Assembly: GCA_000383295.1 (NCBI GenBank)
Contig: KB911070.1
Location: 186,001-250,000, forward strand
Direction of reading: 5' to 3'
Length of the DNA stretch: 64,000 bases
Source: Faecalispora sporosphaeroides DSM 1294
GTDB lineage: Bacteria > Bacillota > Clostridia > Oscillospirales > Acutalibacteraceae
Shown: positions 35,208-42,654 of the stretch, one piece after another
How the letters are laid out: the number at the start of each line of letters is the position of its first letter
Position numbering within the stretch: the stretch's first letter is position 1
Translations under genes and position numbers: made by a program
Notes under the pieces: model-generated
What the model saw: only the letters and a program-made list of their open reading frames with translations
The model's database searches: none
Told to the model about the DNA's origin: nothing

Positions 35208-35363
35208 GCCCTGTATGCATTGGGAACGGCATATCGCTTGCAGAGAATACGCCGTCCTTCTGATTCGGCAGAAAGGGCGAACGTATTTGTCTTTTCCCTG
35301 CCGCAGGCGGCAAAAGAGCAGATATGGTTCCATGTGCGAATGACAATGAGAAAGGGTGCTCCG

Positions 35364-35897
35364 ATGACTTCAGCCGAACGACGTGAAAAAATCCTCCAGC
35401 TTTTGCAGCACAGCCGCCAGCCGGTCAGCGCCGGGGCCATTGCCCGGCAGTTTCAGGTCAGCCGGCAGATCATTGTCGGGGATATTGCCCTGCTGCGCGC
35501 CGCCAACGAAAAAATCGCGGCCACGCCTCGGGGCTATGTATTGGAATCCGACGTTCCCGCCGGGGAATACCGCGTGATCATCGCCTGCCGCCACAGCGGC
35601 AGTGAGATGGAAGACGAGCTGACCACGATTGTGGACAACGGCGGCAGGGTGCTGGACGTAACGGTGGAGCACGCCGTTTACGGGCAGCTGAGCGGCCAGC
35701 TCCGCGTTGGCTCGCGCCATGACGTACAGGATTTTCTGAACCGCCTGAGCGCCAGCAACTCCGCCCCGCTCTCGGATTTGACCGGGGGCATTCACCTGCA
35801 CACCGTCGCGTTTTCCAGCCGGCAGGACCGCGACCGCACGTTGGCAGCACTGACCGAAAAGGGGTATTTGCTCGGGCAGAGGGAATCCGATTCCTGA
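35364..35897 (+). CDS. niaR: Niacin-responsive transcriptional repressor NiaR (HTH-3H)
   Basis: The 177-residue protein has an N-terminal HTH_11 domain (about 5-58, SRQIIVGDIALLRAANEKIA) and a 3H ligand domain with the conserved histidines in IIACRHSGSEMEDEL, TVEHAVYGQLSGQL and GGIHLHTVAFSS. NiaR repressors bind nicotinic acid, usually with a metal ion held by these histidines, and shut off NAD synthesis and niacin uptake genes. The ATG at 35364 follows AAAGGG spaced 8 bases; in-frame upstream starts (35172, 35346) lack support. It is followed by niaX, the expected target. Confidence 0.9.
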   Translation: MTSAERREKILQLLQHSRQPVSAGAIARQFQVSRQIIVGDIALLRAANEKIAATPRGYVLESDVPAGEYRVIIACRHSGSEMEDELTTIVDNGGRVLDVTVEHAVYGQLSGQLRVGSRHDVQDFLNRLSASNSAPLSDLTGGIHLHTVAFSSRQDRDRTLAALTEKGYLLGQRESDS

Positions 35898-35916
35898 GTG
35901 CCAAAATAAATTTTTC

Positions 35917-35946
35917 GCGAAGGTGTCTTGACACCTTCGCTTTTTT
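35917..35946 (+). terminator. niaR terminator hairpin that overlaps the niaX promoter
   Basis: GCGAAGGTGT, loop CTTG, ACACCTTCGC and six T residues form a classical terminator 19 bases after the niaR stop. The loop and second arm also contain the -35 box (TTGACA, 35928-35933) of the niaX promoter. Confidence 0.8.
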
Positions 35947-35968
35947 GTTCTACAATGCTGTCAAGACA
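35921..35968 (+). promoter_or_regulatory. niaX promoter with two candidate NiaR operators
   Basis: TTGACA (35928-35933), 17 bases, TACAAT (35951-35956) is a near-consensus promoter for niaX. Two palindromes share the core TGTC-NN-GACA: one inside AAGGTGTCTTGACACCTT around the -35 box, the other TGTCAAGACA at 35959-35968 over the start point. Their common core and position suggest NiaR binding, which would shut niaX when niacin is present. Binding is inferred, not shown. Confidence 0.65.
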
Positions 35969-36054
35969 TATGTATAGTCAATATCTTAAAGTAGACAATA
36001 CGGGAGAAATTCAATAGCCTTTTAAAAAACGGCAGCTCTGTAAAAATTCTTGAG

Positions 36055-36654
36055 GTGATGAAAATGAAACAAACCAATCAAAAAGTCCTGACAATGGTAA
36101 TTGCGGCGCTGCTTTGCGCGGTGGGCATTGTGATCCCCATGTTTGCGCCGAAAATCGTACTGGAGCCCATGTCCTTTACATTGGCCAGCCACGTGGCGAT
36201 TTTTATTGCGATATTCATTTCGCCCCCGGTAGCGGCGGCGGTCACACTCGGCACCAGCGCGGGCTTCTTTTTCGCAGGCCTGCCGCCGGTAATCGCGCTG
36301 CGCGCGCTGAGCCACCTTGGCTTTGTAGCGGTCGGCTGCCTGATTTTGAAAAAGCACCCGGACGTCCTCCTGCGCCCCGCGTCCACCGTACTGTTCAGCT
36401 CGGTTCTGGCGGTCGTTCACGCCATTTGTGAAGCGCTGGTCGTCACACTGTTCTATTTCGGCGGCATGCTGAACAGCGGCTTTTACAACAAGGGCTTTGC
36501 GTTCTCCGTCCTTTTGATGGTGGGCGTGGGCACGATCGTACACAGCATGATCGACTTCGGCATTGCGCTGGCTGTGTGGAAGCCCGTAAGCCGAGTAATT
36601 CAGATTCCCGTGAGCGCCCCCATGGCCTCCTCTCAGAAGCGCGCGGCGCTGTAA
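36055..36654 (+). CDS. niaX: Niacin transporter substrate-binding (S) membrane component
   Basis: The 199-residue protein has about six hydrophobic segments (VLTMVIAALLCAVGIVIPMF, VAIFIAIFISPPVAAAVTLG and others) and a short charged C terminus, as in NiaX-type ECF S components that take up nicotinate. No ATPase or EcfT is adjacent; such S components usually share a common energising module encoded elsewhere. Placement behind niaR and candidate operators supports the niacin assignment. Residue-level ligand contacts were not checked. Confidence 0.85.
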   Translation: MMKMKQTNQKVLTMVIAALLCAVGIVIPMFAPKIVLEPMSFTLASHVAIFIAIFISPPVAAAVTLGTSAGFFFAGLPPVIALRALSHLGFVAVGCLILKKHPDVLLRPASTVLFSSVLAVVHAICEALVVTLFYFGGMLNSGFYNKGFAFSVLLMVGVGTIVHSMIDFGIALAVWKPVSRVIQIPVSAPMASSQKRAAL

Positions 36655-36700
36655 GGATCACAACATCTCAAAGCACAAAATCGACAAAACAAAATACCTC

Positions 36701-36742
36701 GCCCGGTAAATCTGATTTCAAAGGATTTACCGGGCGTTTCTC
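36701..36742 (+). terminator. niaX terminator
   Basis: GCCCGGTAAATC (36701-36712) and GATTTACCGGGC (36724-36735) pair perfectly around an 11-base loop and are followed by GTTTCTC. It closes the plus-strand niacin pair before the opposing phoB gene end at 36757. Confidence 0.82.
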
Positions 36743-36756
36743 ATTTGGGCGAAGGA

Positions 36757-37455
36757 TTACTCCTGCTCCGTGAATTTATAGCCGACGCCGCGCACCGTCT
36801 GCACCAGCCTGGGGGACTCGGGGTCTTCCTCAATTTTCTGCCGCAGATAGCGCACATGAACGTCCACCGTTCGGGTGTCGCCGTAATATTCCACACCCCA
36901 CACCTTATCGAGCAGGGCGTCACGCGTCATCACCCGGCCCCGGTGCTTCATCAGCATGACGAGAAGGTCAAATTCCTTGGCCGTCAGCTCGCGCGGCTCG
37001 CCGCTTTTGGTCACCGTATGGCGCGCGATATCCACCGTCAGCCCGCCGCCGGTGAGCACCTCTTCCTCCATGTCCTGCGCAGCGCGCTCGCTGCGGCGCA
37101 GCACGGCACGCACACGGGCAGCCAGCTCTTTCATGCTGAACGGCTTGACCACATAATCATCCGCGCCAATCTCCAGCCCCAGCACACGGTCGAATTCCTC
37201 ACCCTTGGCGGTCAGCATCAAAATCGGCAAATGCTTGCCCTCGGGGCTTTCGCGCAGAATGCGGCACACCGCCAGCCCGTCCGGCGGCGGCATCATCCAG
37301 TCCAGAATCACGGCGTCGGGCCTCTTTTGCCGCACCGCAGCCAGAAGAGAGGTTCCGTCGGCAAATTCCGCGCTCTCGTACCCCGCGTCTTTCAGTCCAA
37401 AAGCCACCAGCTTGCGGATATTCGGTTCGTCGTCGGCGATATAAACCAGCGCCAT
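36757..37455 (-). CDS. phoB: Response regulator, OmpR/PhoB family
   Basis: The receiver domain (about 1-120) has VYIADDEPNIRKLV with the acidic pocket, VILDWMMPPPDG with the phospho-acceptor Asp near 51, MLTAKGEEFD and DDYVVKPFSMKEL with the conserved Lys. The C-terminal winged helix (about 135-232) has LTAKEFDLLVMLMKHRGRVM and TVDVHVRYLRQKIEEDP. The ATG at 37455 follows AGGAG; the ATG-like extension to 37473 is unnecessary. It lies between phoU and the inserted niacin genes; the expected partner phoR lies beyond them. Confidence 0.92.
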   Translation of the reverse strand: MALVYIADDEPNIRKLVAFGLKDAGYESAEFADGTSLLAAVRQKRPDAVILDWMMPPPDGLAVCRILRESPEGKHLPILMLTAKGEEFDRVLGLEIGADDYVVKPFSMKELAARVRAVLRRSERAAQDMEEEVLTGGGLTVDIARHTVTKSGEPRELTAKEFDLLVMLMKHRGRVMTRDALLDKVWGVEYYGDTRTVDVHVRYLRQKIEEDPESPRLVQTVRGVGYKFTEQE

Positions 37456-37597
37456 TCCTTGTTCTCCTCTCAATGTCAGGATAAATTGCGGTACAAACTC
37501 ATAACGGTTTCGTTCGTTCCCCGAAGCGGGGCGGCCGAATCGAACGCTCTCTCAGCCGCCCGAAGCTCCGCTTCGGTTCCGCGGGCAGTTCTGTCTG

Positions 37598-38260
37598 TTA
37601 TATTTTTTCGTTGAGCTCGGGGTGCACGCCGTTTTCGATGTAGATGACCCATTCGGCAATATTCGTGGCGTGATCCGCCGTGCGCTCAATATATTTCGTA
37701 ATAAAAATCAGGTCAACCTCGCACATCACATTCCGGGGATTCTGCGTGATGATGTCGCAGACCTCCAGAATGATTTTGGAAAACATGGAATCCACCACGT
37801 CGTCGTACTGGCAGATCGCTTTGGCCTCTTCCACATCGCGGGAAATAAACACATCGATCGAGCGGCGGAACATGCCGCGCGCCTCTTCCAGCATGCGCAC
37901 CACGTGCGACAGCGCCAGGCTGTTGCCGTTGAAATCGCCGCCCGCGACAATCTCGCAGATATCGGCGCACTGGTCGGCCACGCGCTCCATATCCGTCAGG
38001 ATTTTCAGGCACGCCGCGATCATGCGCAGATCGCCCGCGATCGGCTGCTGCAGGGCGATCAGGTTCAGGCACATTTTTTCGATCTGATGCTCCTGAATAT
38101 CGATCTGTTCATCGCTCTGCGCCACCTGATGGGCCTTTTCCAAATCCAGCGTGCGCAGGGCCTCAATCGTTTCCAGCAGGCGGCCGTCCACGTCGTTCCC
38201 CATAGAGATCATTTCCTGCGAAAGCTCCCGCAGCTCGCGCTCAAACATTTTCCTCGCCAT
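37598..38260 (-). CDS. phoU: Phosphate transport system regulator PhoU
   Basis: The 220-residue all-helical protein has two PhoU repeats, each with the metal-binding E/DxxxD pattern: ILTDMERVADQCADICE in the first (about 85-105) and FITKYIERTADHATNIAEW in the second (about 185-205). PhoU restrains PhoR signalling and the Pst transporter when phosphate is plentiful. It is directly downstream of pstB, as in most pst operons. Confidence 0.95.
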   Translation of the reverse strand: MARKMFERELRELSQEMISMGNDVDGRLLETIEALRTLDLEKAHQVAQSDEQIDIQEHQIEKMCLNLIALQQPIAGDLRMIAACLKILTDMERVADQCADICEIVAGGDFNGNSLALSHVVRMLEEARGMFRRSIDVFISRDVEEAKAICQYDDVVDSMFSKIILEVCDIITQNPRNVMCEVDLIFITKYIERTADHATNIAEWVIYIENGVHPELNEKI

Positions 38261-38331
38261 CTATTCCTCTCTTTCCGCCGCAGGCCGCCGGCGCTTGTCT
38301 CTTTTCATAGTATCAGACCAGCCTGAAAAAA

Positions 38332-39087
38332 TCAACCGAAGCGGCCCGTGATATAGCGCTCGGTGCGCTCATCCTTCGGCTGCTCGAACATCAACTTGGT
38401 TTCGGTGAACTCCACCACCTCACCCAGCAGAAAAAACGCTGTTCGGTCTGAAATACGAGCGGCCTGCTGCATGTTGTGGGTAACAATGATCACGGTGTAC
38501 TGGCCGCGGAGTTCGTCGAGCAAATCCTCGATCTTCTGTGTGGAGATCGGATCGAGCGCACTGGTGGGCTCATCCATCAGCAGAATGTCGGGGTCCACCG
38601 CAAGCGCGCGGGCAATGCAAAGGCGCTGCTGCTGGCCGCCGGAAAGGCCGAGGGCCGACTTTTTCAGGCGGTCCTTCACCTCATCCCACAAAGCGGCGCT
38701 GCGAAGCGACTTTTCAACGACTTGGTCGAGCTGGCCCTTGTTCTTGATCCCGTGAACGCGCGGGCCGTAGGCGATATTGTCGTATACGCTCATGGGGAAC
38801 GGATTCGGCTTTTGAAACACCATGCCGGCACGCCGGCGCAGGAGATTGACGTCGGTGCGCGGATCATAGATGTCCTCTCCGTCGATGGTGACCTTCCCCT
38901 CAATCCGGCAGCCGGTGATCATATCGTTCATGCGGTTGAGCGTTTTCAGGCAGGTGGATTTTCCGCAGCCGGACGGGCCGATAAACGCCGTGATCTGGTT
39001 TTCCGGCACCTCGAGGGAAATTCCGTGCAGCGCCTGAAATTCGTTATAAAACAGATCCAGATTTTGAATCGAAATTTTGGTTGCCAT
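38332..39087 (-). CDS. pstB: Phosphate ABC transporter ATP-binding protein
   Basis: The 251-residue ATPase has Walker [21 protein letters not shown], the PstB-specific [15 protein letters not shown], the signature [15 protein letters not shown], Walker [16 protein letters not shown] and [13 protein letters not shown]. It energises phosphate import through PstC and PstA. The start is three bases downstream of the pstA stop region, consistent with one transcript. Confidence 0.96.
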   Translation of the reverse strand: MATKISIQNLDLFYNEFQALHGISLEVPENQITAFIGPSGCGKSTCLKTLNRMNDMITGCRIEGKVTIDGEDIYDPRTDVNLLRRRAGMVFQKPNPFPMSVYDNIAYGPRVHGIKNKGQLDQVVEKSLRSAALWDEVKDRLKKSALGLSGGQQQRLCIARALAVDPDILLMDEPTSALDPISTQKIEDLLDELRGQYTVIIVTHNMQQAARISDRTAFFLLGEVVEFTETKLMFEQPKDERTERYITGRFG

Positions 39088-39090
39088 AAA

Positions 39091-40023
39091 TTATTCGGTT
39101 CCTTTCTGCAGGCTTCTCGAGAGTGCTCCTGCCAAGCGATTGAGCAGAAATACCAGAATCAGCAAAACCGACGCGGTAGCAAAGGCAATGTTCATGGCGT
39201 CGGGAGTGGTTGCCTCGCGGGCCGTCTGGTACAGGTGCAAAGTCAGCGTGCGGCCGCTGCTGAAAATCTGCTGGAAGAAGCCCTTCGGCATTTGGTACGC
39301 AAGGCCGGAGGTAAACAGCAAAGCGGCGGATTCACCGACGATTCGGCCCATGGCGAGGATGATCGCCGTCAATACGCCCGGCATGGCGCACGGCAGCACA
39401 ATGCCGAGAATCACGCGCAGCTTGCCCGCGCCGAGCGCAAACGCCCCCTCTTTATAAGAGGACGGCACCGAAATCAAGGATTCCTCCGTGGTGCGCACGA
39501 TCGTGGGCAGAATGCACAGCGTCATGGTCAGGCAGCCGGCCAGAATCGAAATCTGCAGCCGGAACAGGATGCAGAATACGGTATACCCGAACAGTCCGAA
39601 CAGAATCGAGGGAATGCCGGAAAGAATCTCGGTGGTAAAACGAATCGCCTTTACGAGTCTGCCCTGCTTTGCGTACTGCGTGAGGTAAATCGCAGAGCAG
39701 ATGCCGATCGGCGCCGCGATCAGCAGCGTGATCACGACAATGTACATGGTATTGATGATCATAGGCAGAATGCCCTTCAGATTCGCCTTGGTTTCGGAGT
39801 ACGGGGTGGAAAGGAACTTCCAGCTGACATACCCGAGGCCGTTGACGAGAATATAGCCCAAAATGCCGACAAGCACCACCACGCACAGAAAGGCCGCGCC
39901 GTTGATCAGCAGCTTTAAAACAACGTCCACGGGCTTGGCGCGGCGGTTATAAAGGGATTTGCCTTCCATGACAAAATTCGCGTTCGGGGCGTTTTGCTCC
40001 AATACTCCGGATTTATTCGGCAT
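39091..40023 (-). CDS. pstA: Phosphate ABC transporter permease PstA
   Basis: The 310-residue protein has six membrane spans, the family segment ILPMIINTMYIVVITLLIAA, GIPSILFGLFG and the coupling loop region PSSYKEGAFALGAGKLRVIL. It starts MPNKSGVLEQNAPNANFVME, overlapping the pstC end by eleven bases, so translation is probably coupled. Confidence 0.94.
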   Translation of the reverse strand: MPNKSGVLEQNAPNANFVMEGKSLYNRRAKPVDVVLKLLINGAAFLCVVVLVGILGYILVNGLGYVSWKFLSTPYSETKANLKGILPMIINTMYIVVITLLIAAPIGICSAIYLTQYAKQGRLVKAIRFTTEILSGIPSILFGLFGYTVFCILFRLQISILAGCLTMTLCILPTIVRTTEESLISVPSSYKEGAFALGAGKLRVILGIVLPCAMPGVLTAIILAMGRIVGESAALLFTSGLAYQMPKGFFQQIFSSGRTLTLHLYQTAREATTPDAMNIAFATASVLLILVFLLNRLAGALSRSLQKGTE

Positions 40024-41371
40024 GAATCTGCACCCCTTTCTTTGAAATGTAGTTAAACAGCAGGTTGACGATCATGATAAACACAAACAGCACCAAGCCG
40101 ATGGCGAACAGCGCCTCGCGGTGCAGGCCCGACGCATAGGACATCTCCATCGCGATGCCGGTGGTGAGCAGGCGCACCGTGCCAAGCAAAGTCGGCATGT
40201 TGGCCACGTTGCCGGCCACCATGATGACCGCCATCGTTTCGCCGATGGCGCGTCCCACGCCCAGAATCACGCCCGCCAGAATTCCGGACTTTGCCGCGGG
40301 CAGCGTTACCTTGAAGATGGTTTCGGTCTGCGTGGCGCCCAGCGCCAGAGACGCCTCGCGGTAGGCGGCCGGCACCGCCCGCAGAGAGGTTTCCGTCACG
40401 CTGACGATCGTCGGCAGAATCATGATCGCCAGAATCAGAATCACGGCGAGCAGGCTGTCGCCGATCGTATGCTCCGGGAACATATTCCGAATCACCGGCA
40501 CGACCACGAGCATTCCGAAAAAGCCGTAGATGACGGACGGAATGCCCGCCAACAGCTCCACGGCGGGGCGCACCAGCATGGCCAGCCGAGGGCTTGCCGT
40601 TTCAGACAAAAACACCGCCGTCAGAATTCCGACCGGCACACCGAGCACGATCGCGCCGATCGTACCGACGATCGACGAGAGGATCATCGGCAGAATGCCG
40701 AAGATGTCGGACGCGGGCCGCCAGCTCTCCCCGAGCAGGAACTGTGTCAAGCCGATTTGCAGAATCGCCGGCAGACCGGCGGAAATAATGTACACCGTCA
40801 GCAAGATCACGGAACCGATGGAAACGCAGGCGAACACCTGAAACACCGATTCCGCCAGCCGCTCCGTGCCCTGCGTGCGCAGCGCCAGAACAGACGATAT
40901 AAGGCCGCCCAGCAGCGTGCAGAAAAACGGCCATAAAAACTGCAATTCAATCTGGCTGACATTCAGGCTCGTCACCGCAGTCTGAATCGCCCCCGAAGCC
41001 GCCATGACCAGCAGCGGAGAAATACCGGACAGCAAAAACAGCAGGCCGGCTGTGACCGGCTTCTTCAGCAGGATCAGCACAAACCCGCCCACCGCACAGA
41101 GCAGCCCCAGCACAATGCTGGCCCGCACGGCCAGCGGAATGGTAACAAGGCCGCTCTGCTGCGGGCCCACCACCCAGAAGCCTTTTACAAACGCCAGCTG
41201 AATCCCGCTGACGGTATAGGTTAATCCGCGGAACACAAAGGTGATATACGGTAAAAAGAACGATAAAATCATTACCGCTCCCAGCCCGGCGGCGATCCAC
41301 CGGTATGCCGCGTTGCGCCTTTTTTCCCGCTCCCGGCCCTCCTGGCCGTCCATCGTACGATCCATTTGCAC
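40013..41371 (-). CDS. pstC: Phosphate ABC transporter permease PstC with an extra N-terminal membrane region
   Basis: The C-terminal 280 residues are a normal PstC: FGILPMILSSIVGTIGAIVL, VELLAGIPSVIYGFFGML, SVTETSLRAVPAAYREASLA and GRAIGETMAVIMVAGN. In front of it lies an unusual stretch of about 170 residues with four further hydrophobic spans (about 25-47, 83-103, 105-125 and 145-163), giving 452 residues where PstC usually has about 290-330. The frame is continuous, with no sign of a frameshift, and the start sits behind a GGAGGG site. The role of the extra spans is unknown. Confidence 0.92.
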   Translation of the reverse strand: MQMDRTMDGQEGREREKRRNAAYRWIAAGLGAVMILSFFLPYITFVFRGLTYTVSGIQLAFVKGFWVVGPQQSGLVTIPLAVRASIVLGLLCAVGGFVLILLKKPVTAGLLFLLSGISPLLVMAASGAIQTAVTSLNVSQIELQFLWPFFCTLLGGLISSVLALRTQGTERLAESVFQVFACVSIGSVILLTVYIISAGLPAILQIGLTQFLLGESWRPASDIFGILPMILSSIVGTIGAIVLGVPVGILTAVFLSETASPRLAMLVRPAVELLAGIPSVIYGFFGMLVVVPVIRNMFPEHTIGDSLLAVILILAIMILPTIVSVTETSLRAVPAAYREASLALGATQTETIFKVTLPAAKSGILAGVILGVGRAIGETMAVIMVAGNVANMPTLLGTVRLLTTGIAMEMSYASGLHREALFAIGLVLFVFIMIVNLLFNYISKKGVQIHAE

Positions 41372-41392
41372 CCTCCTTCGCCCGATACCAAA

Positions 41393-41427
41393 GCAGCCCG
41401 GGGTATCCTTTTAGATACACCGGGTGC
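41393..41427 (-). terminator. Hairpin between pstS and pstC
   Basis: On the minus strand GCACCCGGTGTATC and GATACCCCGGGCTGC pair with few mismatches around TAAAAG, followed by TTTGG. Such intercistronic hairpins often protect or partly terminate the pstS message, so that the binding protein is made in excess. A weak T run argues for partial termination at most. Confidence 0.55.
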
Positions 41428-41453
41428 TTTTGTTTTCAATCAGGGTCAGTCAT

Positions 41454-42332
41454 TTATTTGATTACCAAACCGGCTTCTTTGATGATCTTCTGTCCTTCGC
41501 TCGAAGCGATGAAATCGAACCATGCTTTTACCAGCTCATTGTCGCTGCCTTTTTTGTAGATTTCAATAAAGGGTCTCTGCAGCTTGTAAGTACCGTCTTT
41601 TACCGTATCCTCCGAAGGCTTTACATTGTCCACAGTAACCGCCTTGACGGACTCGTTCACGGAATCCAGAGAAATGTAGCCGATCGCCGCAGGGTCACTG
41701 CCTACCTTGGAAACCACCTCGCCGGTGGAGGAAAGCTCGGCAGCCAGCTTGGTTTTCTCTTTGATTTTCAGGATGGACTCGAAGCCGTCGCGGGTACCGG
41801 AGGTAGCCTCGCGGCCGATGACGGTGATCTTCTGATCCGCACCGCCAACATCCTTCCAGTTGGTGATCTCGCCGGTGTAAATCTTTGCGATCTGCTCGCT
41901 GGTCAAGGTGTCAACCTTGTTCTGGGGATTGACCGCAACAGCAATACCGTCGATCGCGATCTGTACGATCTCAAAATCAGCAGGCTTTTCCTCATCCTTC
42001 AGGTTGCGGGAAAGATCGCCGATCAGTGCGGTGCCGCTGTTGACTGCCTTTACCGCGTCGCCGGAGCCCGTGCCGCCCTTTTCTACCGTTACCTGGGGAT
42101 ATTTCTCCATAAATCCTTCGCCCAGCGCCTGGCATACCTTCGCCATGGAAGTGGAACCGTTCAGTGTCAGCTTGCCGCTCAGGGACGCGGTGGACTCTGC
42201 TGCGGATGCGGTAGACTGTGCGGGTGCGGCGGACGGTGCATCACTTTTTCCTTCAACCGTGGAAGAGCAACCTGTCGCCGCAGTGGCTCCCACCAACAGC
42301 ATTGCAAGCAACGCCATCATTTTTTGTTTCAT
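41454..42332 (-). CDS. pstS: Phosphate ABC transporter substrate-binding lipoprotein
   Basis: The N-terminal signal MKQKMMALLAMLLVGATAAT precedes a lipobox Cys (ATGCSS), followed by a Ser/Ala-rich linker. The phosphate-binding loops are GKLTLNGSTSMAKVCQAL, GGTGSGDAVKAVNSGTALIG and IGREATSGTRDGFESIL. At 292 residues it is a normal Gram-positive PstS. It is first in the operon, directly under a PhoB/PhoP-type box. Confidence 0.95.
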   Translation of the reverse strand: MKQKMMALLAMLLVGATAATGCSSTVEGKSDAPSAAPAQSTASAAESTASLSGKLTLNGSTSMAKVCQALGEGFMEKYPQVTVEKGGTGSGDAVKAVNSGTALIGDLSRNLKDEEKPADFEIVQIAIDGIAVAVNPQNKVDTLTSEQIAKIYTGEITNWKDVGGADQKITVIGREATSGTRDGFESILKIKEKTKLAAELSSTGEVVSKVGSDPAAIGYISLDSVNESVKAVTVDNVKPSEDTVKDGTYKLQRPFIEIYKKGSDNELVKAWFDFIASSEGQKIIKEAGLVIK

Positions 42333-42433
42333 ATTCCTATTTCCTCCTGATTGTTTTAATTTCTCTTTTGCGCATTCTTATCTTAAAGGACAATTGTTAA
42401 ATTTAGGTTAAACGCGATTTAGAAGTCGTTAAA
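42333..42433 (-). promoter_or_regulatory. Pho box and promoter region of the pst operon
   Basis: On the minus strand, TTTAAC repeats occur at 42396-42401, 42407-42412 and, with one shift, 42428-42433, with a weaker copy (TCTAAA) at 42418-42423. Spacing is about 11 bases, one helical turn, as PhoP/PhoB dimers need. A TAAGAT -10-like box follows at about 42380-42386. The repeats differ from the neighbouring GC-rich sequence and point to control by the PhoB homologue encoded in this operon. Confidence 0.75.
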
Positions 42434-42538
42434 AACGAAAAAGAGATTGATTTTGCGTAAAGTTTCTTTTCCTAAAGAATTGATTTTCTTCGGAAATAAG
42501 GAAATGTGCCTGCAATTTGTTTTTGATTTTAGAAGGAA

Positions 42539-42567
42539 TTGACAAATAGGCAACTTACGCTTATAAT
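42539..42567 (+). promoter_or_regulatory. Perfect consensus promoter for the glycosyltransferase-like gene
   Basis: TTGACA (42539-42544), 17 bases and TATAAT (42562-42567) match the sigma-70 consensus at every position. CAACTTA (42551-42557) and TAAGTTG (42569-42575) form an inverted repeat around the -10 box, a possible operator. The ATG-less TTG start lies 88 bases downstream. Confidence 0.85.
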
Positions 42568-42654
42568 ATAAGTTGTTACTTGACAGGAATGACCAATTCT
42601 CCGCCGGTCATTCGCAGACGCTTACGATTACTTTCAGAAAAAGGAGTGAGAACA

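Noticed and set aside
38476-39918. 480-codon plus-strand open frame across pstB and pstA
   Set aside because: It spans two real genes on the other strand and has a biased Arg/Gln/His-rich composition typical of shadows.
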